From Paenisporosarcina sp. OV554 (GTDB lineage: Bacteria; Bacillota; Bacilli; Bacillales_A; Planococcaceae), in the NCBI RefSeq assembly GCF_003058165.1, contig NZ_QBUC01000018.1, positions 1-64,000 of the forward strand: DNA of 64,000 nucleotides, written 5' to 3'. Below the pieces are notes generated by a model. It saw only the letters and a list, made by a program, of their open reading frames with translations, was not told the DNA's origin and searched no databases. This document shows, in pieces, positions 52,372 to 64,000 of this stretch. A program made the position numbers and the translations under genes. Within the stretch, counting starts at the first letter, position 1. Every line of letters begins with the position of its first letter.

Positions 52372-52957
52372 TTGTAAAGCCTCTCGATATTCTCGAGAGG
52401 CTTTTGTGTATGATTAATTGATACTTTTTAAGCGATTTGTCCATACCTAACCTTTGCCCAATAGACGCTGCATTTCCAAATACCACTTTTTGAATAAATA
52501 ATGGCACACCTGCTAAATTTGTATTTTGCATTTTTAACATCATAGCTAAATGAAAAATGTTTTTCGGAATGCTTTTTTTATTAGCCTTCCCATCCGCAAT
52601 CAAGCCATAACCCATTCGCATTGATTCCTCAAATTGAGAACCAGGTGTAAGTGTTACAAAAAATGTGACTGGTTGATTCGATACATTAGAGAATCGATGG
52701 TGCACTTTCTTATCAACAAGCAATTGATCATGCTCTCTTAATATATTTACTTCATTGTTGACTTGAACAGTCAATTCTCCTTCAATTACTTCAAATAGTA
52801 CTTCAAATGCCAAATGATAATGTAAAGGCGGACCTTCTGAATGAGGCGGTAGATAAACTTTTATTAGAATATATTTCCCATTTGTTTCTTGAGAACTCTT
52901 CAGAAAAGTAATCTGCTCCCCAGTAAAAACATTGACGATTGTTTGATTAGAACTCAT
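52361..52957 (-). CDS. cupin domain protein
   Basis: A 198-residue protein with one cupin barrel: PPHSEGPPLHYHLAFEVLFE (metal-binding H-x-H-x(3-4)-E pattern, about 42-61) and VHHRFSNVSNQPVTFFVTLT (second motif). The C-terminal about 60 residues are helical and not cupin. ATG 52957 follows AAGGAG. It converges with and overlaps the 3' end of the ktr gene by 11 bases; the shared terminator hairpin encodes its last residues. Substrate unknown. Confidence 0.82.
   Translation of the reverse strand: MSSNQTIVNVFTGEQITFLKSSQETNGKYILIKVYLPPHSEGPPLHYHLAFEVLFEVIEGELTVQVNNEVNILREHDQLLVDKKVHHRFSNVSNQPVTFFVTLTPGSQFEESMRMGYGLIADGKANKKSIPKNIFHLAMMLKMQNTNLAGVPLFIQKVVFGNAASIGQRLGMDKSLKKYQLIIHKSLSRISRGFTIIL
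52375..52404 (+). terminator. bidirectional terminator between ktr and the cupin gene
   Basis: AAAGCCTCTCGA and TCGAGAGGCTTTT arms, stem of 11-12 bp; followed by TTTTGTG on the plus strand. It lies inside the coding end of the cupin gene. Confidence 0.85.
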
Positions 52958-53148
52958 CACTTCACTCCTTTCCTTATTGTTTTTACCGAACGTTCTTCCT
53001 CACACAATGCAGCCTTATAAAATCTATTCGTTATTACTCAAAGTAATGCCTTTTATGTAAAAAATTGCTTCTTTACTTAATTCGAATAGCGTTTGGATAA
53101 GCTTATTTAAGTTTGAGATACAGTAAAGTAAGTGTCATAAATAGCAAA

Positions 53149-53173
53149 GAGTCAGTTGGTGTCCAACTGACTC
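53149..53173. repeat. perfect hairpin of unknown role
   Basis: GAGTCAGTTGG and CCAACTGACTC, an 11-bp perfect inverted repeat with a 3-base loop and no T-tract. It lies in the 356-base gap between the cupin gene and the gatB terminator; no gene is seen there. Confidence 0.6.
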
Positions 53174-53278
53174 CATTCCAGCACTTGAACGCTCAAAAGA
53201 GTTCTGTCTTATTAGCTAACTTATCTTGGTTAATAGAGACACACGTCCACTAACTCACTCCAATTCCTTCAATCAAAA

Positions 53279-53306
53279 AAGCGACCCCAAATTAATGGAG
53301 TCGCTT
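53279..53306 (-). terminator. terminator of the gatCAB operon
   Basis: AAGCGACTCCA and TGGGGTCGCTT arms (one G-U) followed by TTTTGATTG on the minus strand, 11 bases past gatB. Confidence 0.88.
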
Positions 53307-53316
53307 CTTTCTATTA

Positions 53317-54747
53317 TTATCGTTTTGAAATTTCGTCTTGTAGAATTTTATTTACAAGCGGTGGGTTCGCTTGGCCTTTTGTTGCTTTCATGATTTGACC
53401 GACTAGGAAGCCGATCGCACGGTCTTTACCGTTTTTGAAATCTTCGATAGATTGCGGGTTCGCATCAAGTGTTTGTGTCACAATGTCACGAAGGGCGCCT
53501 TCGTCGGAAATTTGAACTAAGCCTTTATCTTTGACGACTTGTTCAGCTGTTCCACCATTGTCAGCAAGCTCTTTGAATACTTTTTTCGCGATTTTCGATG
53601 AAATCGTTCCATCACTGATTAGCTTGATCATGCCAGCTAATCCTTCAGGAGTAAGGTTTGTGTCATGCAATTCTTTTTGATCAACATTTAGGTAGGCAGA
53701 AACTTCACCCATCATCCAGTTTGATGCAAGTTTTGTATCAGCACCTAGTGCAATCGTTGCTTCGAAGAAATCGGACATTTCTTTCGTTAATGTTAAGACC
53801 ATTGCGTCATAAGGTGGCAAACCTAAATCTTCAACATAGCGTTGTTTACGAGCATCTGGAAGTTCAGGGATTTCTCCACGAATACGATCCATCCATGCTT
53901 GGTCAATTACTAAATCAACTAAGTCTGGTTCTGGGAAGTATCGGTAATCGTCTGCTCCTTCTTTTACGCGCATTAACAATGTCTTACCTGTTGATTCATC
54001 AAATCGACGAGTTTCTTGTAGGATTTCTCCGCCACCAAGTAATACTTCAGCTTGTCGAACTTGTTCATGTTCTAGGCCACGACGTACATAGTTAAATGAG
54101 TTCAAGTTTTTCAATTCAGCTTTTGTACCGAATTGCTCCTGACCATATGGGCGTAATGAAATATTGGCGTCACAACGAAGTGAACCTTCTTCCATTTTAC
54201 AGTCTGATACACCTGTGTATTGGATGATCGATTTCACTTTTTCCAAGTAAGCATATGCTTCAGCTGGTGTACGGATATCTGGTTCTGACACGATTTCGAT
54301 TAATGGCGTTCCTTGACGGTTATAATCGACAAGTGAATAGCCTTTATCCGTATGTGACAATTTACCAGCATCTTCTTCTAGGTGTAAACGCGTAATTCCA
54401 ATGCGTTTCTTGTAGCCATCTACTTCAATTTCAACCCAACCGTGTTCACCGATTGGTTGGTCAAATTGAGAAATTTGGTACGCTTTTGGATTGTCGGGAT
54501 AGAAGTAGTTTTTACGGTCAAATTTCGTGTGTGTTGAAATTTCACAGTTTAAGGCCATAGCCGCTTTCATCCCGAAATCAATTGCGCGTTTATTAACAAC
54601 CGGTAATACGCCCGGATAACCAAGGTCAATTACATGTGTATTTGTATTTGGTTCTGCACCAAAATGGTTAGGTGCTGGTGAAAACATTTTTGAATCTGTT
54701 TTCAACTCTACGTGAATTTCTAATCCAATCACTGTTTCAAAGTTCAT
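53317..54747 (-). CDS. gatB: Asp-tRNA(Asn)/Glu-tRNA(Gln) amidotransferase subunit B
   Basis: A 476-residue subunit that binds the misacylated tRNA and performs the kinase/transfer step. [20 protein letters not shown] is the invariant start, and [20 protein letters not shown] (about 185-204) holds the conserved tRNA-binding region; the helical YqeY-like tail ends EISKR. Its ATG overlaps the gatA stop (ATGA). Last gene of gatCAB, followed by a terminator. Confidence 0.97.
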   Translation of the reverse strand: MNFETVIGLEIHVELKTDSKMFSPAPNHFGAEPNTNTHVIDLGYPGVLPVVNKRAIDFGMKAAMALNCEISTHTKFDRKNYFYPDNPKAYQISQFDQPIGEHGWVEIEVDGYKKRIGITRLHLEEDAGKLSHTDKGYSLVDYNRQGTPLIEIVSEPDIRTPAEAYAYLEKVKSIIQYTGVSDCKMEEGSLRCDANISLRPYGQEQFGTKAELKNLNSFNYVRRGLEHEQVRQAEVLLGGGEILQETRRFDESTGKTLLMRVKEGADDYRYFPEPDLVDLVIDQAWMDRIRGEIPELPDARKQRYVEDLGLPPYDAMVLTLTKEMSDFFEATIALGADTKLASNWMMGEVSAYLNVDQKELHDTNLTPEGLAGMIKLISDGTISSKIAKKVFKELADNGGTAEQVVKDKGLVQISDEGALRDIVTQTLDANPQSIEDFKNGKDRAIGFLVGQIMKATKGQANPPLVNKILQDEISKR

Positions 54748-56213
54748 GAGTTTGCTCCCTCCCATAGTTGAGGAGTTTCTTTATGGAAGCTTGTTGCTTG
54801 CTCAAATGCATGAGCTACACGGTAAATCGTTGCTTCGTCAAAGTGTTTTCCGATAATTTGTAAGCCCAGTGGCATACCTTCAGAGAATCCACATGGAATC
54901 GAAATTCCTGGTACACCCGCTAAGTTTACAGGGATTGTTAAAATATCATTTGCATACATCGTTAATGGATCTTCGTTTTTCTCGCCCACTTTAAATGCTG
55001 GTGTTGGTGTCGTAGGTCCAATAATGACATCGTATTTTTCAAATACTTGATCAAAATCTTGTTTGATCAATGTACGAACTTGTTGAGCTTTTTTATAGTA
55101 CGCATCGTATGAACCTGCACTCAGTGCGAATGTTCCAAGCATGATACGTCGTTTTACTTCGTCTCCAAAACCTTGGGCACGTGTTTCTTTGTATAATTCC
55201 ATCAATGATTCCACGTTTTCTGCACGGAAACCGTAACGAATTCCATCAAAACGAGCTAAGTTTGAAGATGCTTCAGAAGAAGATAGTAAATAGTAAGTTG
55301 CTAAGCCGTATTTAGAGTGTGGAAGAGATACTTCTTCCCACGTTGCGCCTAGAGATTCTAATACTTTTAACGCGTCTAATACCGATTGTTTAGCAGCTTC
55401 ACCAACACCGTCTCCTAAATATTCTTTAGGAACACCGATGCGAAGACCTTTAATGTCACCAGTTAGCGACTCAACAAAGCTTGGCACATCTACGTTTGCA
55501 GATGTTGTATCGTGCTCATCGACACCTGAAATGGCTTCAAGTAAAAGTGCATTGTCTCTTACATTGCGTGTAATCGGTCCAATTTGATCAAGAGATGACG
55601 CGAAAGCCACCAATCCAAAACGAGATACACGGCCGTAAGTAGGTTTCATCCCAACAACACCACAAAACGATGCAGGTTGACGAATCGAACCACCTGTATC
55701 AGATCCTAATGAAAATGGTACTTCTCCTGCTGCAACTGAAGCTGCAGAGCCACCTGAAGAACCACCTGGAACGCGGTCTAAATCCCATGGGTTACGAGTG
55801 ATTTTGTAAGCTGAGTTTTCAGTTGATGAACCCATAGCGAATTCATCCATATTCAATTTACCAATTGTAATCATGCCAGCTTCGCGAAGTTTGCGAACAA
55901 CTGTTGCATCATAAATCGGGTTAAATCCTTGCAAGATTTTAGAACCACTTGTTGTTTCTAAACCCTCGGTAACAATGTTGTCTTTTACACCAATTGGCAA
56001 TCCGAATAAAGGTCCACGTTCTGAAACTGGCACTTGATCCATTTCTTCGGCTTGTTTAAAGGCTTGTTCTTTATTCAAAGCTAAAAAGGCTTTTACATCG
56101 CCGTCTAATGCTTCGATACGGTTATATGCTTCAGCAGTTACATCAGCAATGGAAATTTCTTTGTTATGTATCATTGCTTGAAGTTCACTGGATGAATGGT
56201 TAAATACTGTCAT
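54744..56213 (-). CDS. gatA: Asp-tRNA(Asn)/Glu-tRNA(Gln) amidotransferase subunit A
   Basis: A 489-residue amidase that releases ammonia from glutamine. The catalytic Ser-cisSer-Lys triad is visible: Lys in [10 protein letters not shown] (about 78), cis-Ser in GGSSGGSAA (about 152-158) and the nucleophile in [16 protein letters not shown] (about 177). ATG 56213 follows AAGGAGGG and lies 25 bases after gatC. Works with GatB and GatC to make Gln-tRNA(Gln) and Asn-tRNA(Asn). Confidence 0.97.
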   Translation of the reverse strand: MTVFNHSSSELQAMIHNKEISIADVTAEAYNRIEALDGDVKAFLALNKEQAFKQAEEMDQVPVSERGPLFGLPIGVKDNIVTEGLETTSGSKILQGFNPIYDATVVRKLREAGMITIGKLNMDEFAMGSSTENSAYKITRNPWDLDRVPGGSSGGSAASVAAGEVPFSLGSDTGGSIRQPASFCGVVGMKPTYGRVSRFGLVAFASSLDQIGPITRNVRDNALLLEAISGVDEHDTTSANVDVPSFVESLTGDIKGLRIGVPKEYLGDGVGEAAKQSVLDALKVLESLGATWEEVSLPHSKYGLATYYLLSSSEASSNLARFDGIRYGFRAENVESLMELYKETRAQGFGDEVKRRIMLGTFALSAGSYDAYYKKAQQVRTLIKQDFDQVFEKYDVIIGPTTPTPAFKVGEKNEDPLTMYANDILTIPVNLAGVPGISIPCGFSEGMPLGLQIIGKHFDEATIYRVAHAFEQATSFHKETPQLWEGANS

Positions 56214-56237
56214 GGGTTGTCCCTCCTTACGTCAAAA

Positions 56238-56528
56238 TCAGTCTAAGATTGATGGTACTTTAACTTGTCCGTCTTCTTGCTCCCGAACGTTTTTCATCAT
56301 TTTATCGCGGTCAAGTCCTGGAACAGCCTTGTCTTCACGCATAACATTTACGAGTGGTAAGACATGAGTAGTAGGTACAACATTAGTTGTGTCTAGTTCA
56401 TTTAACTGCTCAGCAAAATTTGTAATTCCCGCAAGTTGGCCTGCAAACTTTTCAGCTTCTTCATCTGTAATAGAAAGTCGAGCTAAATGGGCAACGTGCT
56501 TTACTTCTTCTTTTGATATATTCGCCAT
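56238..56528 (-). CDS. gatC: Asp-tRNA(Asn)/Glu-tRNA(Gln) amidotransferase subunit C
   Basis: A 96-residue stabilising subunit: [20 protein letters not shown] and the C-terminal [20 protein letters not shown] are typical. ATG 56528 follows GGAGGTG. First gene of gatCAB; a terminator hairpin separates it from camS upstream, so it has its own promoter in 56529-56583. Confidence 0.96.
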   Translation of the reverse strand: MANISKEEVKHVAHLARLSITDEEAEKFAGQLAGITNFAEQLNELDTTNVVPTTHVLPLVNVMREDKAVPGLDRDKMMKNVREQEDGQVKVPSILD

Positions 56529-56583
56529 TTTTACACCTCCGAATTCACAATCATACGGAATATCATATCATTTTTCACATTAA

Positions 56584-56619
56584 AAGAATAGGGACAGCAC
56601 TGAAGCTATCCCTATTCTT
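56584..56619 (-). terminator. terminator of camS
   Basis: AAGAATAGGGAtAGC and GCTgTCCCTATTCTT arms followed by TTAATG on the minus strand. Confidence 0.8.
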
Positions 56620-56689
56620 GTCTTAATTTTGTATCTAGTTTTGAGCTTTAAGCTGCCACTCATACTTCTATTACAAGATTGAGTCATTT

Positions 56690-57865
56690 TTAATCGTAAA
56701 TATGGACATAAGGTTCTTTAGCATCTGCTTTTTTAATAACTACTGCTTCTGGTCCATTTATCGAAGTGACACTTACTTCGACTTCCAGGGATGCAGGGAA
56801 ATGTTCCATAACAAGTCCCGTCATATATTGCGTAAAACCAATAAGTTCTGCGGACCCATAAAACTGGATAGGAATATCAATAGTCAATTTTTTAATTTGA
56901 TCTTCTTGATAGAAACCTGTTCCGATAATGCTTGTGTAATTCGAGAAATACTCTTCCACGTCTTGTTTAAAGTTTTTAAATGAATCACTGGCTTTACGAT
57001 ACTTAACTTCAGAAGGTGGTTGAGGAAAAATGACGTACTCTTCATTTAATTTATTCCAATCTCCTAATGCTTTGCCCTCATCCGCTACACTATATGCAAA
57101 ATAAGTACCTGGCACAATTGAGTTACGGTCTTCTTGTTTAAATAGTCCAACCGTAATTGGTACATTCTCGAGCCCTTCCATCGCACGCATCCGTTTGATA
57201 ATTTCAGCGGCCATCTTTTTTCCTTGCTCTTCGATTGTCGCTTGTGGAATCGGTTGTTCATACGGACCGTAATCTCCAACCTTGTAATAATAAACAGAGT
57301 TCATGGCTAGCCCAATAGAGACGCCACCCAGTTTGATCGTATTGTCTTTCGTTTTGACCATGTAATTTTGTTCAACAATATGAGCTAAATATTTCGGGTT
57401 TGTTTTAGCTAACTCAGCTGTGATTTCCCCGCCAGGTAGTACGGGATTTAAGCCCAGATCTACTTCCGCTTTCTTTTCTTTATTATCTTTATCTTTTCCT
57501 ACTTCTCCTTTTCGTGTTAACCAAGCACGCAATGTGTCAGTATCTAACATTTGCCCTTCTTGGAAAAGGTAATCATCTGCAGAAAACGTTCGTTGAGACA
57601 AACGCAGTAAGCCACTTTCTACTTCTTTGATATCATATTTTGAATACACATTTGAAACGACTAATCCTCTACTTTTACTTGGTGCATACGGCAAAAGAGT
57701 TCGATAATAATCTTTCGAGATTTGCAAGCTTGGTATAATGGTTTTCGCTACTTCTTCGTCTTTCTCAATATCGTTAATAACTTCCGTATCTTTAGTTGAG
57801 TCTGGTGCACAGCCAGCGATTAACACTAAAGAAATAATGGCTGGAATCCAGCTAGTTCGTTTCAT
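56690..57865 (-). CDS. camS: CamS family lipoprotein
   Basis: A 391-residue lipoprotein of the CamS sex-pheromone-biosynthesis family (YerH in Bacillus). Lipobox LIAGC with Cys19; the signal peptide of lipoprotein precursors in enterococci and staphylococci is processed into peptide pheromones. Here the signal peptide SLVLIAGC is short and shows nothing special. The mature part is extracellular, with VFSKYDIKEVESGLL-type CamS blocks near 70 and 280. Located directly after ligA as in Bacillus. Confidence 0.92.
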   Translation of the reverse strand: MKRTSWIPAIISLVLIAGCAPDSTKDTEVINDIEKDEEVAKTIIPSLQISKDYYRTLLPYAPSKSRGLVVSNVYSKYDIKEVESGLLRLSQRTFSADDYLFQEGQMLDTDTLRAWLTRKGEVGKDKDNKEKKAEVDLGLNPVLPGGEITAELAKTNPKYLAHIVEQNYMVKTKDNTIKLGGVSIGLAMNSVYYYKVGDYGPYEQPIPQATIEEQGKKMAAEIIKRMRAMEGLENVPITVGLFKQEDRNSIVPGTYFAYSVADEGKALGDWNKLNEEYVIFPQPPSEVKYRKASDSFKNFKQDVEEYFSNYTSIIGTGFYQEDQIKKLTIDIPIQFYGSAELIGFTQYMTGLVMEHFPASLEVEVSVTSINGPEAVVIKKADAKEPYVHIYD

Positions 57866-57884
57866 TATAGGAAGGACTCCTTCA

Positions 57885-59936
<2,052 letters not shown>

Positions 59937-59980
59937 TCAAAAGAGCCAGTTTTGGAACTCAGGTTAAGAACGCCACATCC

Positions 59981-60224
59981 CTGCTCCTGCGGTTACTCGT
60001 CGCAAAAAGGTCTGCTCCTGCGGTTACTCGTCGCAAAAAGGTCTGCTCCTGCGGTTACTCGTCGCAAAAAGGTCTGCTCCTGCGGTTACTCGTCGCAAAA
60101 AGGTCTGCTCCTGCGGTTACTCGTCGCAAAAAGGTCTGCTCCTGCGGTTACTCGTCGCAAAAAGGTCTGCTCCTGCGGTTACTCGTCGCAAAAAGGTCTG
60201 CTCCTGCGGTTACTCGTCGCAAAA
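59981..60224. repeat. perfect 31-bp tandem array between pcrA and ligA
   Basis: Eight copies (last one 27 bases) of a 31-base unit that starts CTGCTCCTGCGGTTACTCG and ends CGCAAAAAGGT, starting at 59981, 60012, 60043 and so on. Copies are identical as read, so the array expanded recently. It lies in the transcribed gap between two co-oriented genes. In the mRNA sense each unit reads CCTTTTTGCGACGAGTAACC and then GCAGGAGCAG. Reading frames rotate through it and are not genes. Confidence 0.95.
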
Positions 60225-60314
60225 TTCCTTTTGTGGCAAAACCTGAGTGACCAACTTCGTATTGCCCCGAGGCGGCGTAGCCTTTGAGTACCGCACTTGC
60301 ACAGAATGTGCTGG

Positions 60315-60351
60315 CTTCTGCAATGCTTACAGGATGTAAGTATTGCAGAAG
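60315..60351. repeat. 17-bp hairpin in the pcrA-ligA gap
   Basis: CTTCTGCAATGCTTACA and TGTAAGTATTGCAGAAG around GGA form a near-perfect stem (one G-U-type mismatch). The surrounding 60240-60440 stretch has no gene. The T-tract is missing, so it is not a normal terminator. Confidence 0.75.
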
Positions 60352-60443
60352 TTCCTCTTGTACTTAATACGTGAGGAACGGAAAAGCAAGCCAACGAAGA
60401 GATTCGACGTGCTATTTTGAGCGGACTTTTTAAATTTCATATA

Positions 60444-62675
60444 TTATGCTTTTTCAACAGGTGCAAACTTAGCCAGTAACCTCTTAATACCAGTTGGACT
60501 TGGGAACGCAATATCGAGTTCTGTGTTCTCGCCTTCACCTCGTACACTAACAACCGTTCCAGTACCCCATTTCTTGTGAATGGCTTTGTCACCGGTTGTC
60601 CATCCAAGCTTGTCTCCGCCTGAAGATTTGTATGCTGGACGTGCAACAGCTGCACGGGTAGTGCTTGGAACTGCACGGCTGGTAGTTCTACTTCGGCCAG
60701 TCCCTGCTGATTGTTTTAAGGTAACATGTTCTAAAATATCTTCTGAGATCTCCGCAATAAATCGGGAAGGATTGTTAAAACCACTTCGACCGAACAAGGT
60801 ACGTGTTTGTGCACAAGTTATATACAAGCGCTGTTCAGCTCTTGTAATTCCAACGTACATAAGACGACGTTCTTCTTCCATTTCATCCGAATCTCCGATT
60901 GAACGTGAATGTGGAAAGACGTTTTCCTCTGCGCCGATAATGAACACGACCGGGAACTCCAATCCTTTTGCTGCGTGCATCGTCATCAGAACTACTTTCC
61001 CTTTAGATACGTCTTCTTCATTATCTAACTTGTCCAAATCTGAAATTAGCGCTAAATCAGTTAAGAAAGATACGAGCGTTTTATCGTCACTACGTTCTTC
61101 AAAGGCTTTCGTAACGGATAAAAACTCTTCTATATTTTCTAAACGGCTTTCCGATTCGATAGTCTTTTCATTGTTTAGCATGTTGCGATATCCAGTTTTA
61201 TCTAGCACTTGTTCTACGAGCTCAGTGACAGATAAAAACTCCTGCATTTTAATGAACCCTTCCATCATTTGATGGAACTTCGCAGCTTCGTTAGCAGCTC
61301 TAGCAGGCAAGCCCATAAAGTCTACTTCTTGTAGGGCATCAAAAATCGAACGATCCTGTTCGATTGCAAAACGCGCCATTCGGTCAAATGAAGTTGCTCC
61401 AATGTTTCGTTTTGGTTCGTTAATAATACGGGATAGAGCTAAGTCATCTTCATTGTTGGCAATTAAACGTAAATACGATAGTAAATCTTTAATCTCTTTG
61501 CGATCATAGAACTTCGTACCTCCAACAATGGTGTACGACATATTCGATTTAAGCAAAACTTCCTCAATTACACGGGACTGGGCATTCGTGCGATATAAAA
61601 CTGCGAAGTCATCGAGACTACGATTATCTTTTTGCATTAATTCTTGAATGGTTTTGACAACAAACTGTGATTCTTGTTGTTCGTCATAAGCTTTGTAAAC
61701 ATTGATTGATTCACCAGGTCCATTGTCTGTTCGCAATTCTTTTGGATAACGTCCTGTATTGTTTTTAATAACGTCGTTCGCTGCCTTTAAGATGTGTTTA
61801 GTAGAGCGATAATTCTGTTCTAACATGATAACTTGTGCCTTTGGATAATGCTTTTCAAAGGACATGATGTTTTGAATATCTGCTCCACGCCAGCGATAAA
61901 TCGATTGATCCGAGTCGCCTACTACACATAAATTATTAAATTTAGCTGCTAGCATTTGCACAAGTTCGTATTGTGCTTTATTTGTATCTTGATACTCATC
62001 GACATGAATATAATGAAATTTATTTTGGTAAAACTCCAAGACATCTGGTACACGTTTGAAGAGAATTAGAGTTGTCATGATTAAATCATCAAAGTCGAGG
62101 GATTGATTTTTACGAAGACGTTTGTCATAAGCCGTGTATACTTGTGCTGCTGTCTTCTCAAAAGGATTGAATTGATTCGCTTGACTGGCAAATGTTTGAG
62201 CATCAATGCACTCATTTTTTGCTGAACTGATGATGTTTAGCATCGAGCGAGCATCAAATTGTTTGGAGTCAATATTTTGATCTTTTATAATGCGCTTAAT
62301 CACGGTTAGCTGCTCTGATGTATCTAAAATAGAAAAGCTTTTCGAATAGCCGATACGATCAATATTACGTCTTAAAATACGTACACACATCGAGTGGAAT
62401 GTTGATACCCACATGCTTTGACTTGTACCGTTCCCAAGTAATCCATCCACACGGTTACGCATTTCTTTTGCCGCTTTATTCGTAAAAGTAATGGCTAATA
62501 TTTTAGAGGGATACACTTCTTTTTCAACGACTAAATAGGCAATTCTGTGTGTCAATACGCGTGTTTTACCAGAACCCGCTCCTGCCATGATAAGCAGTGG
62601 TCCTTCTGTTGCTTTTACAGCTCTTTCTTGTTCGGGATTCATCCCACTTAACAAATTCTTTACAAGTACTTCCAT
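60444..62675 (-). CDS. pcrA: ATP-dependent DNA helicase PcrA (UvrD family)
   Basis: A 743-residue SF1A 3'-5' helicase. Motif I GAGSGKT (32-38), motif Ia [12 protein letters not shown], motif II DEYQDT (about 226), motif [19 protein letters not shown], motif IV QNYRST, motif [11 protein letters not shown], motif [12 protein letters not shown]. The C-terminal tail with a Tudor-like [14 protein letters not shown] binds RNA polymerase. Removes RecA, unwinds during replication and repair. ATG 62675 follows AAGGACGG. It follows pcrB with an element-bearing gap of 232 bases. Confidence 0.97.
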   Translation of the reverse strand: MEVLVKNLLSGMNPEQERAVKATEGPLLIMAGAGSGKTRVLTHRIAYLVVEKEVYPSKILAITFTNKAAKEMRNRVDGLLGNGTSQSMWVSTFHSMCVRILRRNIDRIGYSKSFSILDTSEQLTVIKRIIKDQNIDSKQFDARSMLNIISSAKNECIDAQTFASQANQFNPFEKTAAQVYTAYDKRLRKNQSLDFDDLIMTTLILFKRVPDVLEFYQNKFHYIHVDEYQDTNKAQYELVQMLAAKFNNLCVVGDSDQSIYRWRGADIQNIMSFEKHYPKAQVIMLEQNYRSTKHILKAANDVIKNNTGRYPKELRTDNGPGESINVYKAYDEQQESQFVVKTIQELMQKDNRSLDDFAVLYRTNAQSRVIEEVLLKSNMSYTIVGGTKFYDRKEIKDLLSYLRLIANNEDDLALSRIINEPKRNIGATSFDRMARFAIEQDRSIFDALQEVDFMGLPARAANEAAKFHQMMEGFIKMQEFLSVTELVEQVLDKTGYRNMLNNEKTIESESRLENIEEFLSVTKAFEERSDDKTLVSFLTDLALISDLDKLDNEEDVSKGKVVLMTMHAAKGLEFPVVFIIGAEENVFPHSRSIGDSDEMEEERRLMYVGITRAEQRLYITCAQTRTLFGRSGFNNPSRFIAEISEDILEHVTLKQSAGTGRSRTTSRAVPSTTRAAVARPAYKSSGGDKLGWTTGDKAIHKKWGTGTVVSVRGEGENTELDIAFPSPTGIKRLLAKFAPVEKA

Positions 62676-62747
62676 AGTGCACCGTCCTTTTTCACGATAT
62701 AAGTAAATATAAGTTAATTAGAGCTACACCATTGAACTTGGAGAAGC

Positions 62748-62868
62748 TATGTCTAGCTCCAAGCGCCAGCCCGCACCTAAGCTTCAGACCCTCAGGCGAA
62801 AGTAGGCTTTCGCATCGCTTCTTCCAGCACCGGTGTCGTGCTACAAGGCGCTTTGCGCTTTTCTTGCG
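62748..62868. repeat. structured intergenic element between pcrB and pcrA
   Basis: Starts GTCTAGCTCCAAGCGCC and ends AAGGCGCTTTGCGCTTTTCTTG. It contains GGCGAAAGTAGGCTTTCGC and AGCACCGGTGTCGTGCT stem-loops. I recall closely similar GTCTAGCTCCAGCGCC elements scattered between genes in many Bacillaceae; I treat it as one of that dispersed family. No coding capacity. Confidence 0.7.
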
Positions 62869-62907
62869 AACATTAGTTCTTTAATTATAAACTGCTTCAG
62901 CTAATTG

Positions 62908-63600
62908 TCAAAGTGACAAGGTATGCACAGCTTTCACTGTTTCAAGTGCTTCGGCTAAGTTGTCATAGAGATGATTACCTACTACAATCGTGTCAGCTAT
63001 TTTGGACATTTCAGACGCTTGTCGTGCAGAAGTAATCCCCCCACCGTAAAACAACCGTGTCTTTGTTAAGACTTTCTTCGCTGCACTTACCATGGCAGGG
63101 TCACCATATATACCGCTATATTCTAAATAAAAAATAGGCATGTTAAAAAAGTGTTCAGCTAATCTGGCATGGGCAATCACGTCATCCACAGATAGTTCGG
63201 TTTGTGCTTCCGTTACATGTGCCGCCTTACAATCTGGATTCAAAATGCAATAACCCTCGGGTACAAGTTCAGTCCAGTCCATAAAATCGCCGAATTCTTT
63301 AATTGCTTCGATTTGTAAATCTTTCACAAACGTAGTATTTGAACTATTTAACACAGAAGGAATGAAGTAAAAATCAAAACCAGGTGTAACGCTTTCTATT
63401 GTTGAAATCTCTAGGGCTACGGGAACTGTATATTGTCTTACTCTTATTAATAAATCGACTACTGATTCTAATGTTACTCCATCTGTTCCACCGATTAAAA
63501 TGGCATCTGTTCCAGATTCACACACACGCTTTAGCGCTTCTTCAGAAAGATCTTTTGCTGGATCTAATTTAAAAACGTGACGCCACTGTAAATACTCCAT
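62908..63600 (-). CDS. pcrB: heptaprenylglyceryl phosphate synthase
   Basis: A 230-residue TIM-barrel prenyltransferase that joins heptaprenyl diphosphate and sn-glycerol-1-phosphate to make an archaeal-type ether lipid. WRHVFKLDPAKDLSEEALKR, GTDAILIGGTDGVTLESV, FYLEYSGIYGD and LFYGGGITSARQASEMSKIA are the conserved binding loops. First of the pcrB-pcrA-ligA cluster, after the yerC terminator. ATG 63600 has GGTGGGAG upstream. Confidence 0.95.
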   Translation of the reverse strand: MEYLQWRHVFKLDPAKDLSEEALKRVCESGTDAILIGGTDGVTLESVVDLLIRVRQYTVPVALEISTIESVTPGFDFYFIPSVLNSSNTTFVKDLQIEAIKEFGDFMDWTELVPEGYCILNPDCKAAHVTEAQTELSVDDVIAHARLAEHFFNMPIFYLEYSGIYGDPAMVSAAKKVLTKTRLFYGGGITSARQASEMSKIADTIVVGNHLYDNLAEALETVKAVHTLSL

Positions 63601-63652
63601 GGGCTCCCACCTATCGTAATACTTTTACATCTATCTAGTATAACAAAAAAAA

Positions 63653-63679
63653 ACTGAACAGAGTTGGTCTCTGTTCAGT
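63653..63679 (-). terminator. terminator at the end of yerC
   Basis: ACTGAACAGAG and CTCTGTTCAGT, 11-bp perfect stem, then TTTTTTTTTG. The yerC stop codon lies inside the right-hand arm. Confidence 0.9.
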
Positions 63680-63995
63680 ACTTTGGAAATTGAAATGGTT
63701 TTTCATCTGGATACAACCGGCCCAGCATTTCATCATATGTATCGTTCCCATAATCAAAACATCGACGTACACGTGAAATGGTTGCTGTGCTGGCACCGGT
63801 CTCATTTTTAATCGTTTCATACGTTTTCTTCAAACGTAACATATGCGCAACTTCAAATCGTTGAGATAACGATTGAATTTCGCTAATTGTACATAGATCA
63901 TCAATAAATCGATAAACCTCTTCTAAATCTTTTAATTCTAAAATGGCTTTAAACAATTGATCTGTTTGATGACCACGTATTTTATCTACCTGCAT
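63675..63995 (-). CDS. yerC: YerC/TrpR-like DNA-binding protein
   Basis: A 106-residue TrpR-fold helical protein: ELKDLEEVYRFIDDLCTISE, IQSLSQRFEVAHMLRLKKTY and GASTATISRVRRCFDYGN (the recognition helix-turn-helix). This family (YerC/YecD) is a conserved neighbour of pcrB. ATG 63995 is at the window edge, so the ribosome binding site is outside. Target operators unknown. Confidence 0.92.
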   Translation of the reverse strand: MQVDKIRGHQTDQLFKAILELKDLEEVYRFIDDLCTISEIQSLSQRFEVAHMLRLKKTYETIKNETGASTATISRVRRCFDYGNDTYDEMLGRLYPDEKPFQFPKY

Positions 63996-64000
63996 AATAA

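Noticed and set aside
56690-57865. A pheromone encoded in the CamS signal peptide
   Set aside because: The C-terminal half of the signal peptide is not distinctive enough to claim processing into a pheromone.
59981-60224. CRISPR array
   Set aside because: Units are directly contiguous with no variable spacers, and no cas genes are present.

Overview
The window is low-GC Gram-positive DNA from the spore-forming Bacillales. Planococcaceae (Sporosarcina/Lysinibacillus-like) is my best guess, by inference. The evidence is strong AGGAGG-type ribosome binding sites, TTG/GTG starts, an alpha/beta-type SASP behind a sigma-G-like promoter, a Spo0E-like phosphatase, a Spo0M-like protein, and the Bacillus-type block yerC-pcrB-pcrA-ligA-camS-gatCAB-dagK-rlmCD, all on the minus strand. 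The order of that block is conserved here, but a roughly 45-kb accessory stretch separates dagK from rlmCD.

Layout. 1-1.3 kb: gene debris (edge of a DUF1801-type gene, an endonuclease/phosphatase-like fragment, a frameshifted serine-recombinase tail). 1.4-3.8 kb: dus and rlmCD. 3.9-8.1 kb: a TetR plus ABC-2 exporter module on the plus strand, flanked by a second copy of the rlmCD 5' end and by a second, decayed copy of its own 3' end. 8.2-9.7 kb: VOC protein, small membrane protein, racemase. 9.8-16.9 kb: scrambled region with protease fragments, a short spo0E-like gene, and a giant S8 protease between about 205-bp direct repeats. 17-22.7 kb: LysR and GntR regulators, a MarR remnant, an AHSA1 protein and a coupled ATP-grasp/esterase pair. 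22.8-23.4 kb: a 21-bp-period tandem array with higher-order structure. 23.5-29.6 kb: quinone oxidoreductase, MBL hydrolase, GpsA-like dehydrogenase and a CWB2-anchored S8 protease. 29.8-31.3 kb: spo0M-like and terC genes behind a yybP-ykoY manganese riboswitch. 31.4-35 kb: hydrolase, acetyltransferase and decaying genes, with 26-bp palindromic repeats. 35-41 kb: a 1405-residue S8 protease with cohesin-like and dockerin domains, next to an RRNPP-type peptide-sensing regulator. 41.3-44.6 kb: small alarmone synthetase, IS110 remnant, GC-rich SDR gene, truncated TetR. 44.9-47.6 kb: cydABS with a 31-codon first ORF and a Rex-like operator. 47.7-53 kb: Nudix, GNAT, SASP, dagK, thioredoxin-like, Ktr/Trk and cupin genes. 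53.3-64 kb: the housekeeping minus-strand block, interrupted by a perfect 31-bp tandem array between pcrA and ligA and a structured intergenic element between pcrB and pcrA.

Themes. Three very large secreted subtilases, plus fragments of at least two more copies, suggest an extracellular proteolytic lifestyle with active duplication and decay of protease genes. Direct repeats, inverted partial copies, an IS110 remnant and a recombinase tail show repeated rearrangement. Regulation visible in the DNA includes paired TetR operators over a sigma-A promoter, an Mn riboswitch with tandem terminators, and a Rex-like site upstream of cyd. Nothing here is a recognisable CRISPR, phage or defence system. 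The least explained items are the 21-bp arrays, the ATP-grasp/esterase pair and the repeat-flanked exporter and protease modules.
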